Part shown: positions 1 to 6,745 of the stretch, piece after piece
Numbering within the stretch: position 1 is the stretch's first letter
How the letters are laid out: the number at the start of each line of letters is the position of its first letter
DNA from: 2-01-FULL-40-42 sp964349415
Lineage (GTDB): Bacteria; Patescibacteriota; Microgenomatia; UBA1406; GWC2-37-13
Direction: 5' to 3'
DNA length: 13,637 bases
NCBI GenBank assembly: GCA_964349415.1
Contig: CAYGGJ010000021.1
Location: 1 to 13,637, forward strand
Notes under the pieces: generated by a model
What the model saw: only the letters and a program-made list of their open reading frames with translations
Databases searched by the model: none
What the model was told of the DNA's origin: nothing
Position numbers and translations under genes: made by a program

Positions 1-1934
1 TGACCGGTAAGATACAGATCCTGCCAACTCTTCACAGTTGATCCCAAATCATAGGTATCATCTGTTGCAGGCAGAAGATCACCCGTTACCTCAATATCTC
101 CACTGGTTGCCTCTCCTATATCTATTGCAGCACTATTTGCACCGGTTATATCCCCACCGCTTACTGACAGATCTCCCGTTATATCTGTATTGTCATTTAA
201 AGATATATTTCCGTCTATATCTGATATCGCACCACCCGTTGTAATATTGAGTCCGGTCGTAGCACTTCCTATATCGGTAACATCATTAAGTACAAGATTT
301 CCGTCAATATCTGAGAGGGCACCACCCGTTGTAACGTTAACTCCTGTTGATGCAGAACCTATGTCTGTCTGGTCGTTAAGAACTAAATTTCCGGATATAT
401 CTGAGATTCCGCCCTCGATCGCAACATTTCCACCATTATCAACGGTAAATTGGTCAGTTCCACTGGAATTTTCGAATACTATGAGATTACTTGTCTGCGT
501 TGAATTTCCTTGAACAAGAAGTTGAATTTCATCAGATTCCCCATCAATTCCCAGCTTTGCGAGATCTGAAGTTGAGCCTAACGTAACATTGTCGGAGCTG
601 GTTGTAAGTCTCACGACCGTTCCATCATCAGTCCAACCTCCTGCGGAAGCAGCGCCGGCAATAGACTGGAAAGTCGAACAGTCATTGGAAAACTGAAGCT
701 CGTTTAAGCTCCCATTGTAGCGGACACATCCTTTAGCCGTAGCATCTGTATTATTATCGATCCGTAATTGGCCGCCAGCGATGTGAAGTAGATCAGCAGG
801 CGCAGTAGTTCCTATACCCAGATTACCTGAATTATCTATAGTTCCACGATTCGAGCCTCCTGTTGCAAAAAGCAGCGATCCGCTCTGGCTTGCATTTAAC
901 GTTACATCTCCGGCGCCTCCCGACTGAAGGACAACACCGCCCGCCGAGGAAAGCGTAAAGGCAGCGCTTGCATAGGTTGATCGTATGCCTGGCGTTGCGA
1001 CAGACATTAATAAATCTCCATCTTTGTTAATAATCGGAATGTTTGAGGTTCCTGCTCCCGGTGGCAGACCTTGGAGAGTTTCGGCATTAAGTGCATATCC
1101 GACATTTGCAATCTGTTGACGGGGTGTCATTTCAGAATCTCCACCAACCGTTACACCTAAATACACATTTGCATTTTCACTAAATAGAGAGGAAGGAAGT
1201 TCTGTTCCACAAACCTGTTGAGGAGGAGTAGGCGAGTATCCAGAGCCGCCGATAAGAACATCAAAAATTCCATCCTGATCCGGAGTTACGGAACAACTGG
1301 TTGAATCATATAAAGACGAGCCTCCCGTACCAGTGTTGTAAAACTTAAAACGTGCATTTGTTGCAGTGGTAATTGGATTTCCAAGGCTGTCTGTCAGTCT
1401 TCCTTGAAATGAAATGATGCGCCCAGACCTTTTAAGTTCCGAGGGAAAGGCGAGAGGAGTGTCGGGTTTTTGAAAAAATTGATTATAAACACCCCCGCCT
1501 AAAAGACTCATCATAACGAAGAAAAGAGCCACGCCTATGTAGCCTTGAAGATTAAAAACCGGCTGACCTGTTGAAGAACCGCTTGAAGAACCTCCTATTA
1601 ATATACCATTCAGCCATTCCTTAATTTTGTACGTCTGAGCTTTAAACGGGATATGGCGCTCTTTTACAAGCCCTTCTTGATTTTTAGCTTTTTTCGGTAA
1701 GACATCAGAGTGAAGAATTTCCGGCCTGTTGCTAAGCGACCTATCTAAATCAGCAGTTAGTAGATCCAGCTGCTCATACTCTTTTTGCCTAATTAAGTTC
1801 TTTGTAAGAGCCCATTTGAGGAATTTATCCACATGGCTTATTTTCTCGCGTATTATTTGGGGAGAATTCCCTTCTTCTTGAAGCTTTGTAAGATAAGCTC
1901 GGAGCTTTTCCGGTGTTAACTTTACCTTCTTCAT
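1..1934 (-). CDS. Membrane-anchored repeat/tail-fibre-like surface protein (C-terminus beyond left edge)
   Basis: An uninterrupted frame of 644 codons reads from ATG at 1934 off the left edge. Seen in order: a cytoplasmic N-terminus (residues 6-50) resembling the second half of a tyrosine-recombinase core-binding fold; a charged linker; one membrane helix at about 131-148; an ectodomain at about 171-287 with 'IISFQGRLTDSLGNPIT' and 'YLGVTVGGDSEMTPRQQ'. That pair marks a domain common in bacterial fibre-like surface proteins. Next come 'NSGNLGIGTT' type segments, 30-residue tandem repeats, and 'DTYDLGSTVKSWQDLYLTG' at the very edge, a motif typical of phage tail fibres. Such proteins often end in an intramolecular chaperone (Peptidase S74), which would lie outside the window. 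No cleavable signal peptide is seen, so it is probably an N-in, C-out anchored fibre. It is last in a tight operon, 15 bases after the 54-residue gene. A role in attachment is inferred. Confidence 0.85.
   Translation of the reverse strand, partial: MKKVKLTPEKLRAYLTKLQEEGNSPQIIREKISHVDKFLKWALTKNLIRQKEYEQLDLLTADLDRSLSNRPEILHSDVLPKKAKNQEGLVKERHIPFKAQTYKIKEWLNGILIGGSSSGSSTGQPVFNLQGYIGVALFFVMMSLLGGGVYNQFFQKPDTPLAFPSELKRSGRIISFQGRLTDSLGNPITTATNARFKFYNTGTGGSSLYDSTSCSVTPDQDGIFDVLIGGSGYSPTPPQQVCGTELPSSLFSENANVYLGVTVGGDSEMTPRQQIANVGYALNAETLQGLPPGAGTSNIPIINKDGDLLMSVATPGIRSTYASAAFTLSSAGGVVLQSGGAGDVTLNASQSGSLLFATGGSNRGTIDNSGNLGIGTTAPADLLHIAGGQLRIDNNTDATAKGCVRYNGSLNELQFSNDCSTFQSIAGAASAGGWTDDGTVVRLTTSSDNVTLGSTSDLAKLGIDGESDEIQLLVQGNSTQTSNLIVFENSSGTDQFTVDNGGNVAIEGGISDISGNLVLNDQTDIGSASTGVNVTTGGALSDIDGNLVLNDVTDIGSATTGLNITTGGAISDIDGNISLNDNTDITGDLSVSGGDITGANSAAIDIGEATSGDIEVTGDLLPATDDTYDLGSTVKSWQDLYLTG
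186..413 (-). repeat. 90-bp in-frame tandem repeat in the fibre gene
   Basis: The unit is 30 residues with the pattern G-(G/A)-(I/L)-S-D-I-(S/D)-G-N-(L/I)-(V/S)-L-N-D-x-T-D-I. Copies start at 413, 323 and 233 in the direction of transcription, exactly 90 bases apart. The first two are complete and the third diverges after about 16 residues into 'TGDLSVSGGDITG'. The copies differ at many bases, so this is diverged protein repetition rather than a recent duplication. It probably forms repeated beta segments of a fibre shaft. Confidence 0.85.
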
Positions 1935-1949
1935 TGTAACACTTTGGAC

Positions 1950-2114
1950 TTATCTAACAATGAATTGTTTGGTTATCTTGGGCATATGATATCGAAAAGT
2001 AGCTCGTTGTTTTTCACGAGAGGCATACTGTTTTCGGTCATATGGGCTACCTTCTACTGCAGGATCCAATAGATCCCTCAGTTGGTAGTATGCTTGATGG
2101 ACAGCCTTAAACAT
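1950..2114 (-). CDS. Small 54-residue protein of unknown function
   Basis: An ATG at 2114 opens a 54-codon frame ending in TAA at 1950-1952. The product begins 'MFKAVHQAYYQLRDLLDP' and is rich in Arg, Lys, Tyr and Gln, including 'YDRKQYASREKQRATFRYH'. It has no signal peptide or membrane helix, so it is a basic, probably cytoplasmic and possibly nucleic-acid-binding protein. I do not recognise the family. It is supported by position: it fills the gap between its neighbours almost exactly, 8 bases after the upstream stop and 15 bases before the fibre start, on the same strand. It does not resemble a recombinase catalytic domain, so it is not an obvious relic of one. No strong Shine-Dalgarno is visible; translation may be coupled. 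Confidence 0.6.
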   Translation of the reverse strand: MFKAVHQAYYQLRDLLDPAVEGSPYDRKQYASREKQRATFRYHMPKITKQFIVR

Positions 2115-2122
2115 GAGATATA

Positions 2123-2632
2123 TTAAACTTGTAACAAGAGAAACTCCTTAATGGTTTGAGTAATATTTTGACTTTCGTGAAGATCTAAACCCTCTCTTTT
2201 AAGACTATCCTTGAAATCTACTAGAATGAGATCGTTCCCTAACTCCTTTTCAACTTTATTTTCCTGAGGAATAATATTTCTTACATCTTTCGCGGGGTTT
2301 TCAGCCATCCATTGCTGTGAAACGCAAAAAGAGCAAAATTTACGTAGAGTAGAGAGCCTTCTATTAATCGTTTTGGTAGGCGCATTATTCTCTTGAAGGT
2401 AGGCTCTGTACTGGGCTACGTCAATTTTAGTAAGATGCTGGGAAAGACTTTCCGATGTAACTTCTGAAAGTTCAATGTTATTAGATTTAAGCCTTAGCAC
2501 AAGCCAACCTAGAAAATGTCTTAAATCAGAAAGATAGTTCTTGATCGTTACGGGCCGCATTTGCTTTTTTCCCGCAGTGAGAAAAATGCGGAATGAGGCT
2601 TCAATATTATAAAAATTATACACCTTGTCCAT
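2123..2632 (-). CDS. Tyrosine-recombinase core-binding (SAM-like) domain protein lacking the catalytic domain
   Basis: Residues about 12-120 match the layout of the phage-integrase/Xer N-terminal SAM-like domain: 'VTIKNYLSDLRHFLGWLV', then a helix ending near 'YRAYL', then 'TKTINRRLSTLRKF' and 'AENPAKDV'. In XerC/XerD this domain clamps DNA and is followed by a catalytic domain with R...HxxR...Y. Here about 50 residues without those motifs follow ('GNDLILVDFKDSLKREG') and the frame stops, so it cannot be an active recombinase. A DNA-binding or regulatory role is inferred. ATG also occurs at 2638, but the -10 box ends at 2641, which puts transcription start near 2634 and favours the ATG at 2632 (169 residues). 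It is first in the operon with the 54-residue gene and the fibre gene. A truncated pseudogene is possible, but the intact frame and tight downstream coupling argue against it. Confidence 0.75.
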   Translation of the reverse strand: MDKVYNFYNIEASFRIFLTAGKKQMRPVTIKNYLSDLRHFLGWLVLRLKSNNIELSEVTSESLSQHLTKIDVAQYRAYLQENNAPTKTINRRLSTLRKFCSFCVSQQWMAENPAKDVRNIIPQENKVEKELGNDLILVDFKDSLKREGLDLHESQNITQTIKEFLLLQV

Positions 2633-2640
2633 ATACATTC

Positions 2641-2670
2641 ATCATAAACAAAAAGGAAATCGTTTGTCAA
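2641..2670 (-). promoter_or_regulatory. Sigma70-type promoter of the recombinase-fold/fibre operon
   Basis: On the minus strand TTGACA (2670-2665) is followed after 18 bases by TATGAT (2646-2641). The predicted transcription start falls at or just before the second ATG (2632), giving an essentially leaderless message. Confidence 0.65.
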
Positions 2671-3148
2671 GAGGTATTTAATAGGTAATTTGATCTATTA
2701 AGAGCTAGATTTTCCTGCATCTAAAATTAGCATAAATTCATCTTATAATATAGTTTTAATCTAGTTTAATTGAATTACCGCACCATATTTTATAGTACCT
2801 AACTATATAAATATATATCAAACAACTTATAGTATCTTATATCAATAGTAGGGCCATAGAGAACAGGGACTATCTTGACGAAAGTTATTATAAGGAGGGT
2901 TATCTTGTTGTTGAAGTTTTGTTCAACTTGTTTTAATAAATAAAACTATACCGAGGAAAAAGAACAAATCCTCCACTTTTTCAGAATACCTTTGTGCTAT
3001 ATTGATATAGTCTCAGCAGACAGGGTAACTTATTGCTAATTTTTTTTAATTTCATGACGTTTTGTTTTTAAAGGCCAAAGTATCTATATGGAGCAAATTT
3101 AAAGAAAAACACCCTACCTATAGTCCTTAGGAGCATTTTTTGATAAGG
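2671..3148. other. AT-rich intergenic region with candidate short transcripts
   Basis: No convincing protein gene longer than about 15 codons was found here. Notable pieces: (i) AAGGAGG at 2892-2898, a perfect Shine-Dalgarno, six bases before TTG at 2905, which opens a 12-codon frame ending in TAA at 2941-2943; (ii) a six-base-pair hairpin within that frame, GTTGAA (2910-2915) with TTCAAC (2922-2927); (iii) a weaker stem GAGGA (2953-2957) with TCCTC (2969-2973), followed by CACTTTTT; (iv) an extended -10, TGCTATATT (2995-3003), followed 35 bases later by a run of eight T. No tRNA-like cloverleaf was recognised. Most of the region is probably non-coding and may carry regulatory RNA. Confidence 0.4.
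2995..3003 (+). promoter_or_regulatory. Possible extended -10 promoter for a short RNA
   Basis: TG-C-TATATT lies in 'TTTGTGCTATATTGA', closely matching 'CTTGTGCTATAGTGA' ahead of the gene at 9824. No good -35 box is visible. A transcript from about 3010 would contain a weak AGCAG (3015-3019)/TTGCT (3033-3037) stem followed by AA and eight T ending near 3047. It could be a roughly 40-nt RNA, or the match may be chance in AT-rich DNA. Confidence 0.25.
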
Positions 3149-3177
3149 TTGACATAGTTTTTAGTTTTAATTACTAT
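3149..3177 (+). promoter_or_regulatory. Strong sigma70-type promoter of the Big-1 protein gene
   Basis: TTGACA (3149-3154), a 17-base spacer, then TACTAT (3172-3177). Transcription would start near 3184, leaving a leader of about 12 bases that carries AGGAA just before the ATG at 3196. This is the only promoter in the window followed by a recognisable, if closely spaced, Shine-Dalgarno. Confidence 0.75.
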
Positions 3178-3195
3178 GTACTATAACCAGGAAAT

Positions 3196-3609
3196 ATGAA
3201 AAAAACTCTTCTATTTTTAAGCCTAGCCCTTCTCCTTTTATTATTAGCAACATCCTTCTTTTGGCTTTACGAGGCTAAAACTTTTGTAGGAAGAGCGAGC
3301 ACTTTCCGGAGTACATTTTCTTTAGAAAACTCTTATGTTTTTATTTCTCCTCTGAGGGCTAAAGCTGATGGAGCAGAAAAAATCCGCCTGACCGTATTTG
3401 TGCTCAACGATCAAGGCTTGGGAGTCTCAGGCAAGAAGGTACGGCTAAATCAAGTGAATGGATTGACTCTGGAGACTATACAAGGACTTACAGATAGCCT
3501 GGGTAAGGCTGTATATGATGCTACTGCGCTAAAAGCGGGAGAATACTTTATAGAAGTGCAGATTGAAGGAAAAAAATTGAATCAACAAGCCCAACTCTCC
3601 TTCTATTAA
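3196..3609 (+). CDS. Small exported protein with a single bacterial Ig-like (Big-1 type) domain
   Basis: A hydrophobic signal or signal-anchor segment at residues 4-24 ('KKTLLFLSLALLLLLLATSF') is followed by one Ig-like fold of about 95 residues (about 40-135). Big-1 hallmarks are seen: 'KADGAEKIRLTVFVLNDQG', then 'GVSGKKVRL', then 'LTDSLGKAVYDATALKAGEY'. Big-1 domains occur in intimin/invasin-like adhesins, usually in tandem; here there is only one in 137 residues. With no obvious cleavage site it may remain anchored and face outward. It is monocistronic with its own strong promoter. Its TAA (3607-3609) overlaps the stop of the convergent gene by two bases, so the two transcripts must overlap. 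The function, perhaps an adhesion or envelope-structure part, is inferred. Confidence 0.8.
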   Translation: MKKTLLFLSLALLLLLLATSFFWLYEAKTFVGRASTFRSTFSLENSYVFISPLRAKADGAEKIRLTVFVLNDQGLGVSGKKVRLNQVNGLTLETIQGLTDSLGKAVYDATALKAGEYFIEVQIEGKKLNQQAQLSFY

Positions 3610-4499
3610 TCTCTCGTAGCAAGTTCATGATCGGTTACAAGCAGGGAGTAATCATCTCTCAAAGCAAGTGCCTTATTGCGTGCTATCGCATGAGGTCTCA
3701 AATAGGTCTTGAAAAAGTAATATATAAGGGCCAATATTTGTAAAAGAATAAACAGCTCTAAAAATCTCGAACGGATAAGATCCCATAACAAAAGGAAGAA
3801 GCTTATGATTAACATCCACCAAGGGAGTACTTCTACGCTCAAGGTAGTACTGCGGGGTGAATCCTGTTTTTGGAATACGTCCTGCACAAAAACCCGGTAG
3901 TAATCTGTTTGAGAAGAAGGAAGAGATATTGAATAATTTCCCTGTGAGTCAGATTTTGCAATAATCTTTGGGAGCGAGATAGCATGCGCTCCTTTTACCA
4001 TAGAAAATCTTGGAGGTCTGTTTTGATCTATAAAGAATGAAAGATTAACGTCTGTGTTGGGAACTGTTTGTCCTGATAAAATTATTTGATCGCCACTAAA
4101 ATACTCAGCTCTATTTAAATGCACGGTCGGAGGTAATAAAACCGGTCCAATTCTTACATTTCTATCGCGGGGAAATGGTGGAATACAAAGAGTGTGAGAT
4201 GTTCTTCCCAGCTGGTCCTGAGAATAAAGGCAAGGTTCTCTGGTCGAAAACGGTGAGAATCTATTATGGAATTCAAAGTAACCTTTGGAATCACTGTAGG
4301 TTTGATCAAAAGTACCCACCCCTTCCAAAGTAATCAATGAAGATGGAGAGCTATATCCAAAAAGAAGAAATTCAAAATCGCCTATTGAGACGGAAACTTC
4401 AGGCAATGCATTTTTAGAGGTTTGAGCTAGAGCCGGTCTGATGGTGGCAGATAGTACGAAGATTATGAGAAATGCTATCGCAGCGTTTCTTTTAGCCAT
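3606..4499 (-). CDS. Exported Ig-like/carboxypeptidase-regulatory-like protein with two C-terminal membrane helices
   Basis: Third gene of module A, 297 residues. A signal peptide covers residues 1-25 (ending 'RPALAQ'). Two beta-rich segments follow, each carrying the 'D-x-x-G-x-(Y/F)-x-(F/I)' signature of carboxypeptidase-regulatory-like or Ig-like folds: 'SDSKGYFEFHNRF' near 69-81 and 'SDSQGNYSISLPS' near 183-195. Cys90 and Cys105 could form a disulphide outside the cell. Two hydrophobic helices at about 227-241 and 246-264 are followed by a 33-residue charged tail. No enzyme motif is seen. The ATG at 4499 overlaps the end of the upstream gene by 8 bases, suggesting translational coupling and a joint role with the DUF916-like protein. 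Module B has no third gene of this kind within the window. Confidence 0.75.
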   Translation of the reverse strand: MAKRNAAIAFLIIFVLSATIRPALAQTSKNALPEVSVSIGDFEFLLFGYSSPSSLITLEGVGTFDQTYSDSKGYFEFHNRFSPFSTREPCLYSQDQLGRTSHTLCIPPFPRDRNVRIGPVLLPPTVHLNRAEYFSGDQIILSGQTVPNTDVNLSFFIDQNRPPRFSMVKGAHAISLPKIIAKSDSQGNYSISLPSSQTDYYRVFVQDVFQKQDSPRSTTLSVEVLPWWMLIISFFLLLWDLIRSRFLELFILLQILALIYYFFKTYLRPHAIARNKALALRDDYSLLVTDHELATRD

Positions 4500-5442
4500 T
4501 TCTTTTCTTTAATTTTCTCTTTAATTCAGAGAGTCCTCTTGAAGATGATTTGTCCCGGGAGTCAGGAAAAGGCGATCTTTCCTTAAAACTTCTACTCATA
4601 TAATAGAGAATAGCTAATCCCAAAAGAACTATCAAGAAGAGTTTCCAGGGAAAAATAAAAAGCCATTGATCCTTTTCTAAGAGTTGACCATTTTCCCCAT
4701 ACGACAAAGAAATTCGAGCCAGATAGGGCCCTAGGAGAAAATTTTTACCTACCTGTGATTTGTATTCTCGCAGCGCATTGGGAAAAATACTCAATTCCTT
4801 GATTGGAGCCGTATCTATTTGATTGCCAAACATATTACTGAGAATTACCTTCCCTTTTGGATCAATATGATAGTCTCCGGCGTTCGTGATAGAAAAGTTC
4901 AGCTGAACGGGGCCTGATTCAAGAAATAGGGGAGCTGAAAATGCAGAAATCATCGCGTTTTCTTTTATCTGTCCCATAACCTTAATATTTACGAGAGAAA
5001 CAATACGGACGGAGATATTAGATGAGCCTTCTCTAGATCCAAGGGAGGGTTGAAAGAAGATAGCCACATAGTGACCTCCTGCCACTGCGTCCGGGGGTAC
5101 GGCTATGGCCAGGTTCATCGTAGAACTTTTCTGAGGCTCGATAATCGTCTCGGCTTCAGGCAAATGGATCCATGATTGCGCAGAGCGTTCGGAATATGGA
5201 CTTTTTTCCAATAGAAGCGGAGTTCCGTCTGCCTCTCTAACTATGAAGTCTAAAACTCCAAAGTTTCCGGATATCGCCTCTTTTCCCTTATTAAAGACAG
5301 TGACCTCCAAATTTTTTCGTTGAGATCTTTCCAATAAAACCTCTTGTTTTACAGGAGAAATAGAAAGGGGGACTGTCTGCTGAGCATAGGTTTGCTCTGC
5401 GAGCATTAACAGTATAACGATTATAAAAATGGTCTTTTTCAT
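4492..5442 (-). CDS. DUF916-like (WxL-interacting type) membrane-anchored surface protein, module A
   Basis: The 316 residues have a signal peptide (1-20, ending 'EQTYA'), an extracellular beta-sandwich region and one C-terminal membrane helix at about 263-283, followed by a basic cytoplasmic tail ending 'KRKLKKRNG'. The opening 'PLSISPVKQEVLLERSQ' and the segment 'VPPDAVAGGHYVAIFF' (115-130) resemble DUF916 proteins, whose Gram-positive members hold WxL-domain proteins at the cell surface. The assignment rests on layout and motif and needs a profile search. It is paralogous to the gene at 11179: the second motif falls at the same residue number there (116-126, 'IPEGAPDGDYY'). It starts one base after the stop of the exported protein gene (TAA-T-ATG), so the two are very likely co-translated partners. 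Confidence 0.75.
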   Translation of the reverse strand: MKKTIFIIVILLMLAEQTYAQQTVPLSISPVKQEVLLERSQRKNLEVTVFNKGKEAISGNFGVLDFIVREADGTPLLLEKSPYSERSAQSWIHLPEAETIIEPQKSSTMNLAIAVPPDAVAGGHYVAIFFQPSLGSREGSSNISVRIVSLVNIKVMGQIKENAMISAFSAPLFLESGPVQLNFSITNAGDYHIDPKGKVILSNMFGNQIDTAPIKELSIFPNALREYKSQVGKNFLLGPYLARISLSYGENGQLLEKDQWLFIFPWKLFLIVLLGLAILYYMSRSFKERSPFPDSRDKSSSRGLSELKRKLKKRNG

Positions 5443-5443
5443 A

Positions 5444-6637
5444 TTAAAATTTAGGGGAAGCGGTATATAACAAATGATTTGTATAGTAGCCTGCGGGTTG
5501 AATATCTGAGATTCCTATTCTATAACAGACGTGAGCTGATGAGCCTACAGTCGGAGAGTCTCCGCTAAGAATTGCGATCTCTAATTCACCCGCTTCTTTA
5601 TCCGGGAACTGTCTGGCGTTAAAACCCCCTCCCTCATTAAAACTAAACGCGGCGGCATTGCCAACAATATTTTGAAGTGAAAATCCAAAACCTGTTTTTT
5701 TGGGATTTAACCATTCCGAAGACATCCTATCCGTACATTTATCATCGTCACAGGTTGTATCGGGGATACAGCCATGAAGAGGATTGGGAAGAGCGCCGTT
5801 GCATGTCGAATTACTTCTTTTGAGCTGATTGTCTTCTGAAACAGTTACTACGTAACCATCGTTTATATTAGTAGAAACCGTAAGGAGGTGGGCAGCATTC
5901 TTAAAAACGAACGGTTTTGTGATATTGCCCCATGGTACGGAAGAAGCGGTGGTAGCGGTATCGGTAGTCGAATTACAAATCTTAGTGGATGAGGGTACTC
6001 CCGAGAGATCAAAGGAGAAGGTTTCTCCCACCGTCGCTGCAATTGATACGGATGAAACAATTGCGACTCTGACATCCAGCTGATCAAGTTTGCTGCCTGC
6101 ACCATCCCGGCTTCTTATATGTAATGTATATATATCAGCTTTTCCGCCGGTACTTGGTGTAGTTAGTGGGGCGGGATTTATCATCTTCTTTGAAGTATCC
6201 CCCAGAGTTACGGTAATTGTTGAATTTGCCCCGCAGGAATCCGTAACACGGTAGATGCGTATAGTATGGTCGGAGGTGGCAGTGCCCTCAGTTATAGTCC
6301 CTACGCCCCAGTTATTAGCACAGCCTACGCTAGAGACGGCAATATTGGCGGAAGAGAGATTGTTCAGGTCAAATCCTCCGGCAGGCGTAGTGCTTGCTCT
6401 ATCTGCAATGCCGTCATTAGTCTGGCCGGTCGCATCTACAGAGGGGATCGTGATAATAATTTCTCCATCCGCAGGAACCGCTTTGGTTGTGGTAAATGCA
6501 ATAGTGTGAATCGACTGTTCCGACGGTCTTGGATTTTCCAAAGTATCAGAGCCGGAAATAAAATTGGCAGAAAAGGAATACTTGACGGAAAATAAGACTA
6601 GAAAAAAAACGGCAAAAGGAAATACAAACTTTAACAT
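5444..6637 (-). CDS. Exported beta-rich surface protein with conserved Cys-containing C-terminal domain, module A
   Basis: The 397-residue product has a signal peptide of about 24 residues. An N-terminal domain begins 'SGSDTLENPRPSEQSIHTI', a type I associate with exported proteins of Candidate Phyla Radiation bacteria. A Ser/Thr-rich middle is followed by a C-terminal domain (about 225-397) with 'IPDTTCD' at 291-297, 'GFGF' and 'FPD' motifs, and the ending 'IQPAGYYTNHLLYTASPKF'. The same motifs in the same order occur in the 240-residue protein at 10455, so the domains are homologous. Several Cys residues probably form disulphides outside the cell. There is no membrane helix or sorting motif, so it may be held at the surface by the DUF916-like protein encoded next. 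I see no enzyme signature. It is first in its operon, with a promoter 9 bases upstream. Confidence 0.8.
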   Translation of the reverse strand: MLKFVFPFAVFFLVLFSVKYSFSANFISGSDTLENPRPSEQSIHTIAFTTTKAVPADGEIIITIPSVDATGQTNDGIADRASTTPAGGFDLNNLSSANIAVSSVGCANNWGVGTITEGTATSDHTIRIYRVTDSCGANSTITVTLGDTSKKMINPAPLTTPSTGGKADIYTLHIRSRDGAGSKLDQLDVRVAIVSSVSIAATVGETFSFDLSGVPSSTKICNSTTDTATTASSVPWGNITKPFVFKNAAHLLTVSTNINDGYVVTVSEDNQLKRSNSTCNGALPNPLHGCIPDTTCDDDKCTDRMSSEWLNPKKTGFGFSLQNIVGNAAAFSFNEGGGFNARQFPDKEAGELEIAILSGDSPTVGSSAHVCYRIGISDIQPAGYYTNHLLYTASPKF

Positions 6638-6646
6638 TCTCTTTTC

Positions 6647-6675
6647 ATTAAATATGATTTACTGATTTGATGCAA
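6647..6675 (-). promoter_or_regulatory. Promoter of surface module A
   Basis: On the minus strand TTGCAT (6675-6670), a 17-base spacer, then TTTAAT (6652-6647). The hexamer ends 9 bases before the ATG at 6637 ('GAAAAGAGA' between), so any leader would be only a few bases. It lies back to back with the promoter of the PaaX-like gene in a 108-base gap. Confidence 0.5.
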
Positions 6676-6706
6676 GACGCAAAGAACGTGCAATTTAAAA
6701 ATACTA

Positions 6707-6735
6707 TTGACAAAGAAATGCCCGTTTGTTACATT
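6707..6735 (+). promoter_or_regulatory. Promoter of the PaaX-like gene (near-consensus, extended -10)
   Basis: TTGACA (6707-6712), exactly 17 bases, TACATT (6730-6735), with the extended TG at 6727-6728. The hexamer ends 10 bases before the ATG at 6746. The in-frame TTG at 6707 is part of the -35 box and should not be taken as a start codon. Confidence 0.8.
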
Positions 6736-6745
6736 TTCCCTTGCA

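Noticed and set aside
186..413. Possible CRISPR-like or recent tandem duplication
   Set aside because: The period is 90 bases, in frame, with diverged copies inside a coding sequence and no unique spacers.
38..513. Plus-strand open frames opposite the fibre gene, with repeated Pro/Val-rich residues
   Set aside because: They are the antisense reading of the 90-bp repeats. The minus frame is continuous for 644 codons with recognisable domains.
3120..3146. TCCTTAGGA followed by six T as an intrinsic terminator
   Set aside because: The stem would be only three or four base pairs and no upstream gene needs it.
6255..6595. Two plus-strand open frames opposite the module A exported protein
   Set aside because: The minus frame has a signal peptide, promoter and homology to module B; the plus frames have none of these.
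6671..6692. TGCA...TGCA imperfect inverted repeat as a regulator operator
   Set aside because: Only the outer four bases and little else match; such tetramers are expected by chance.
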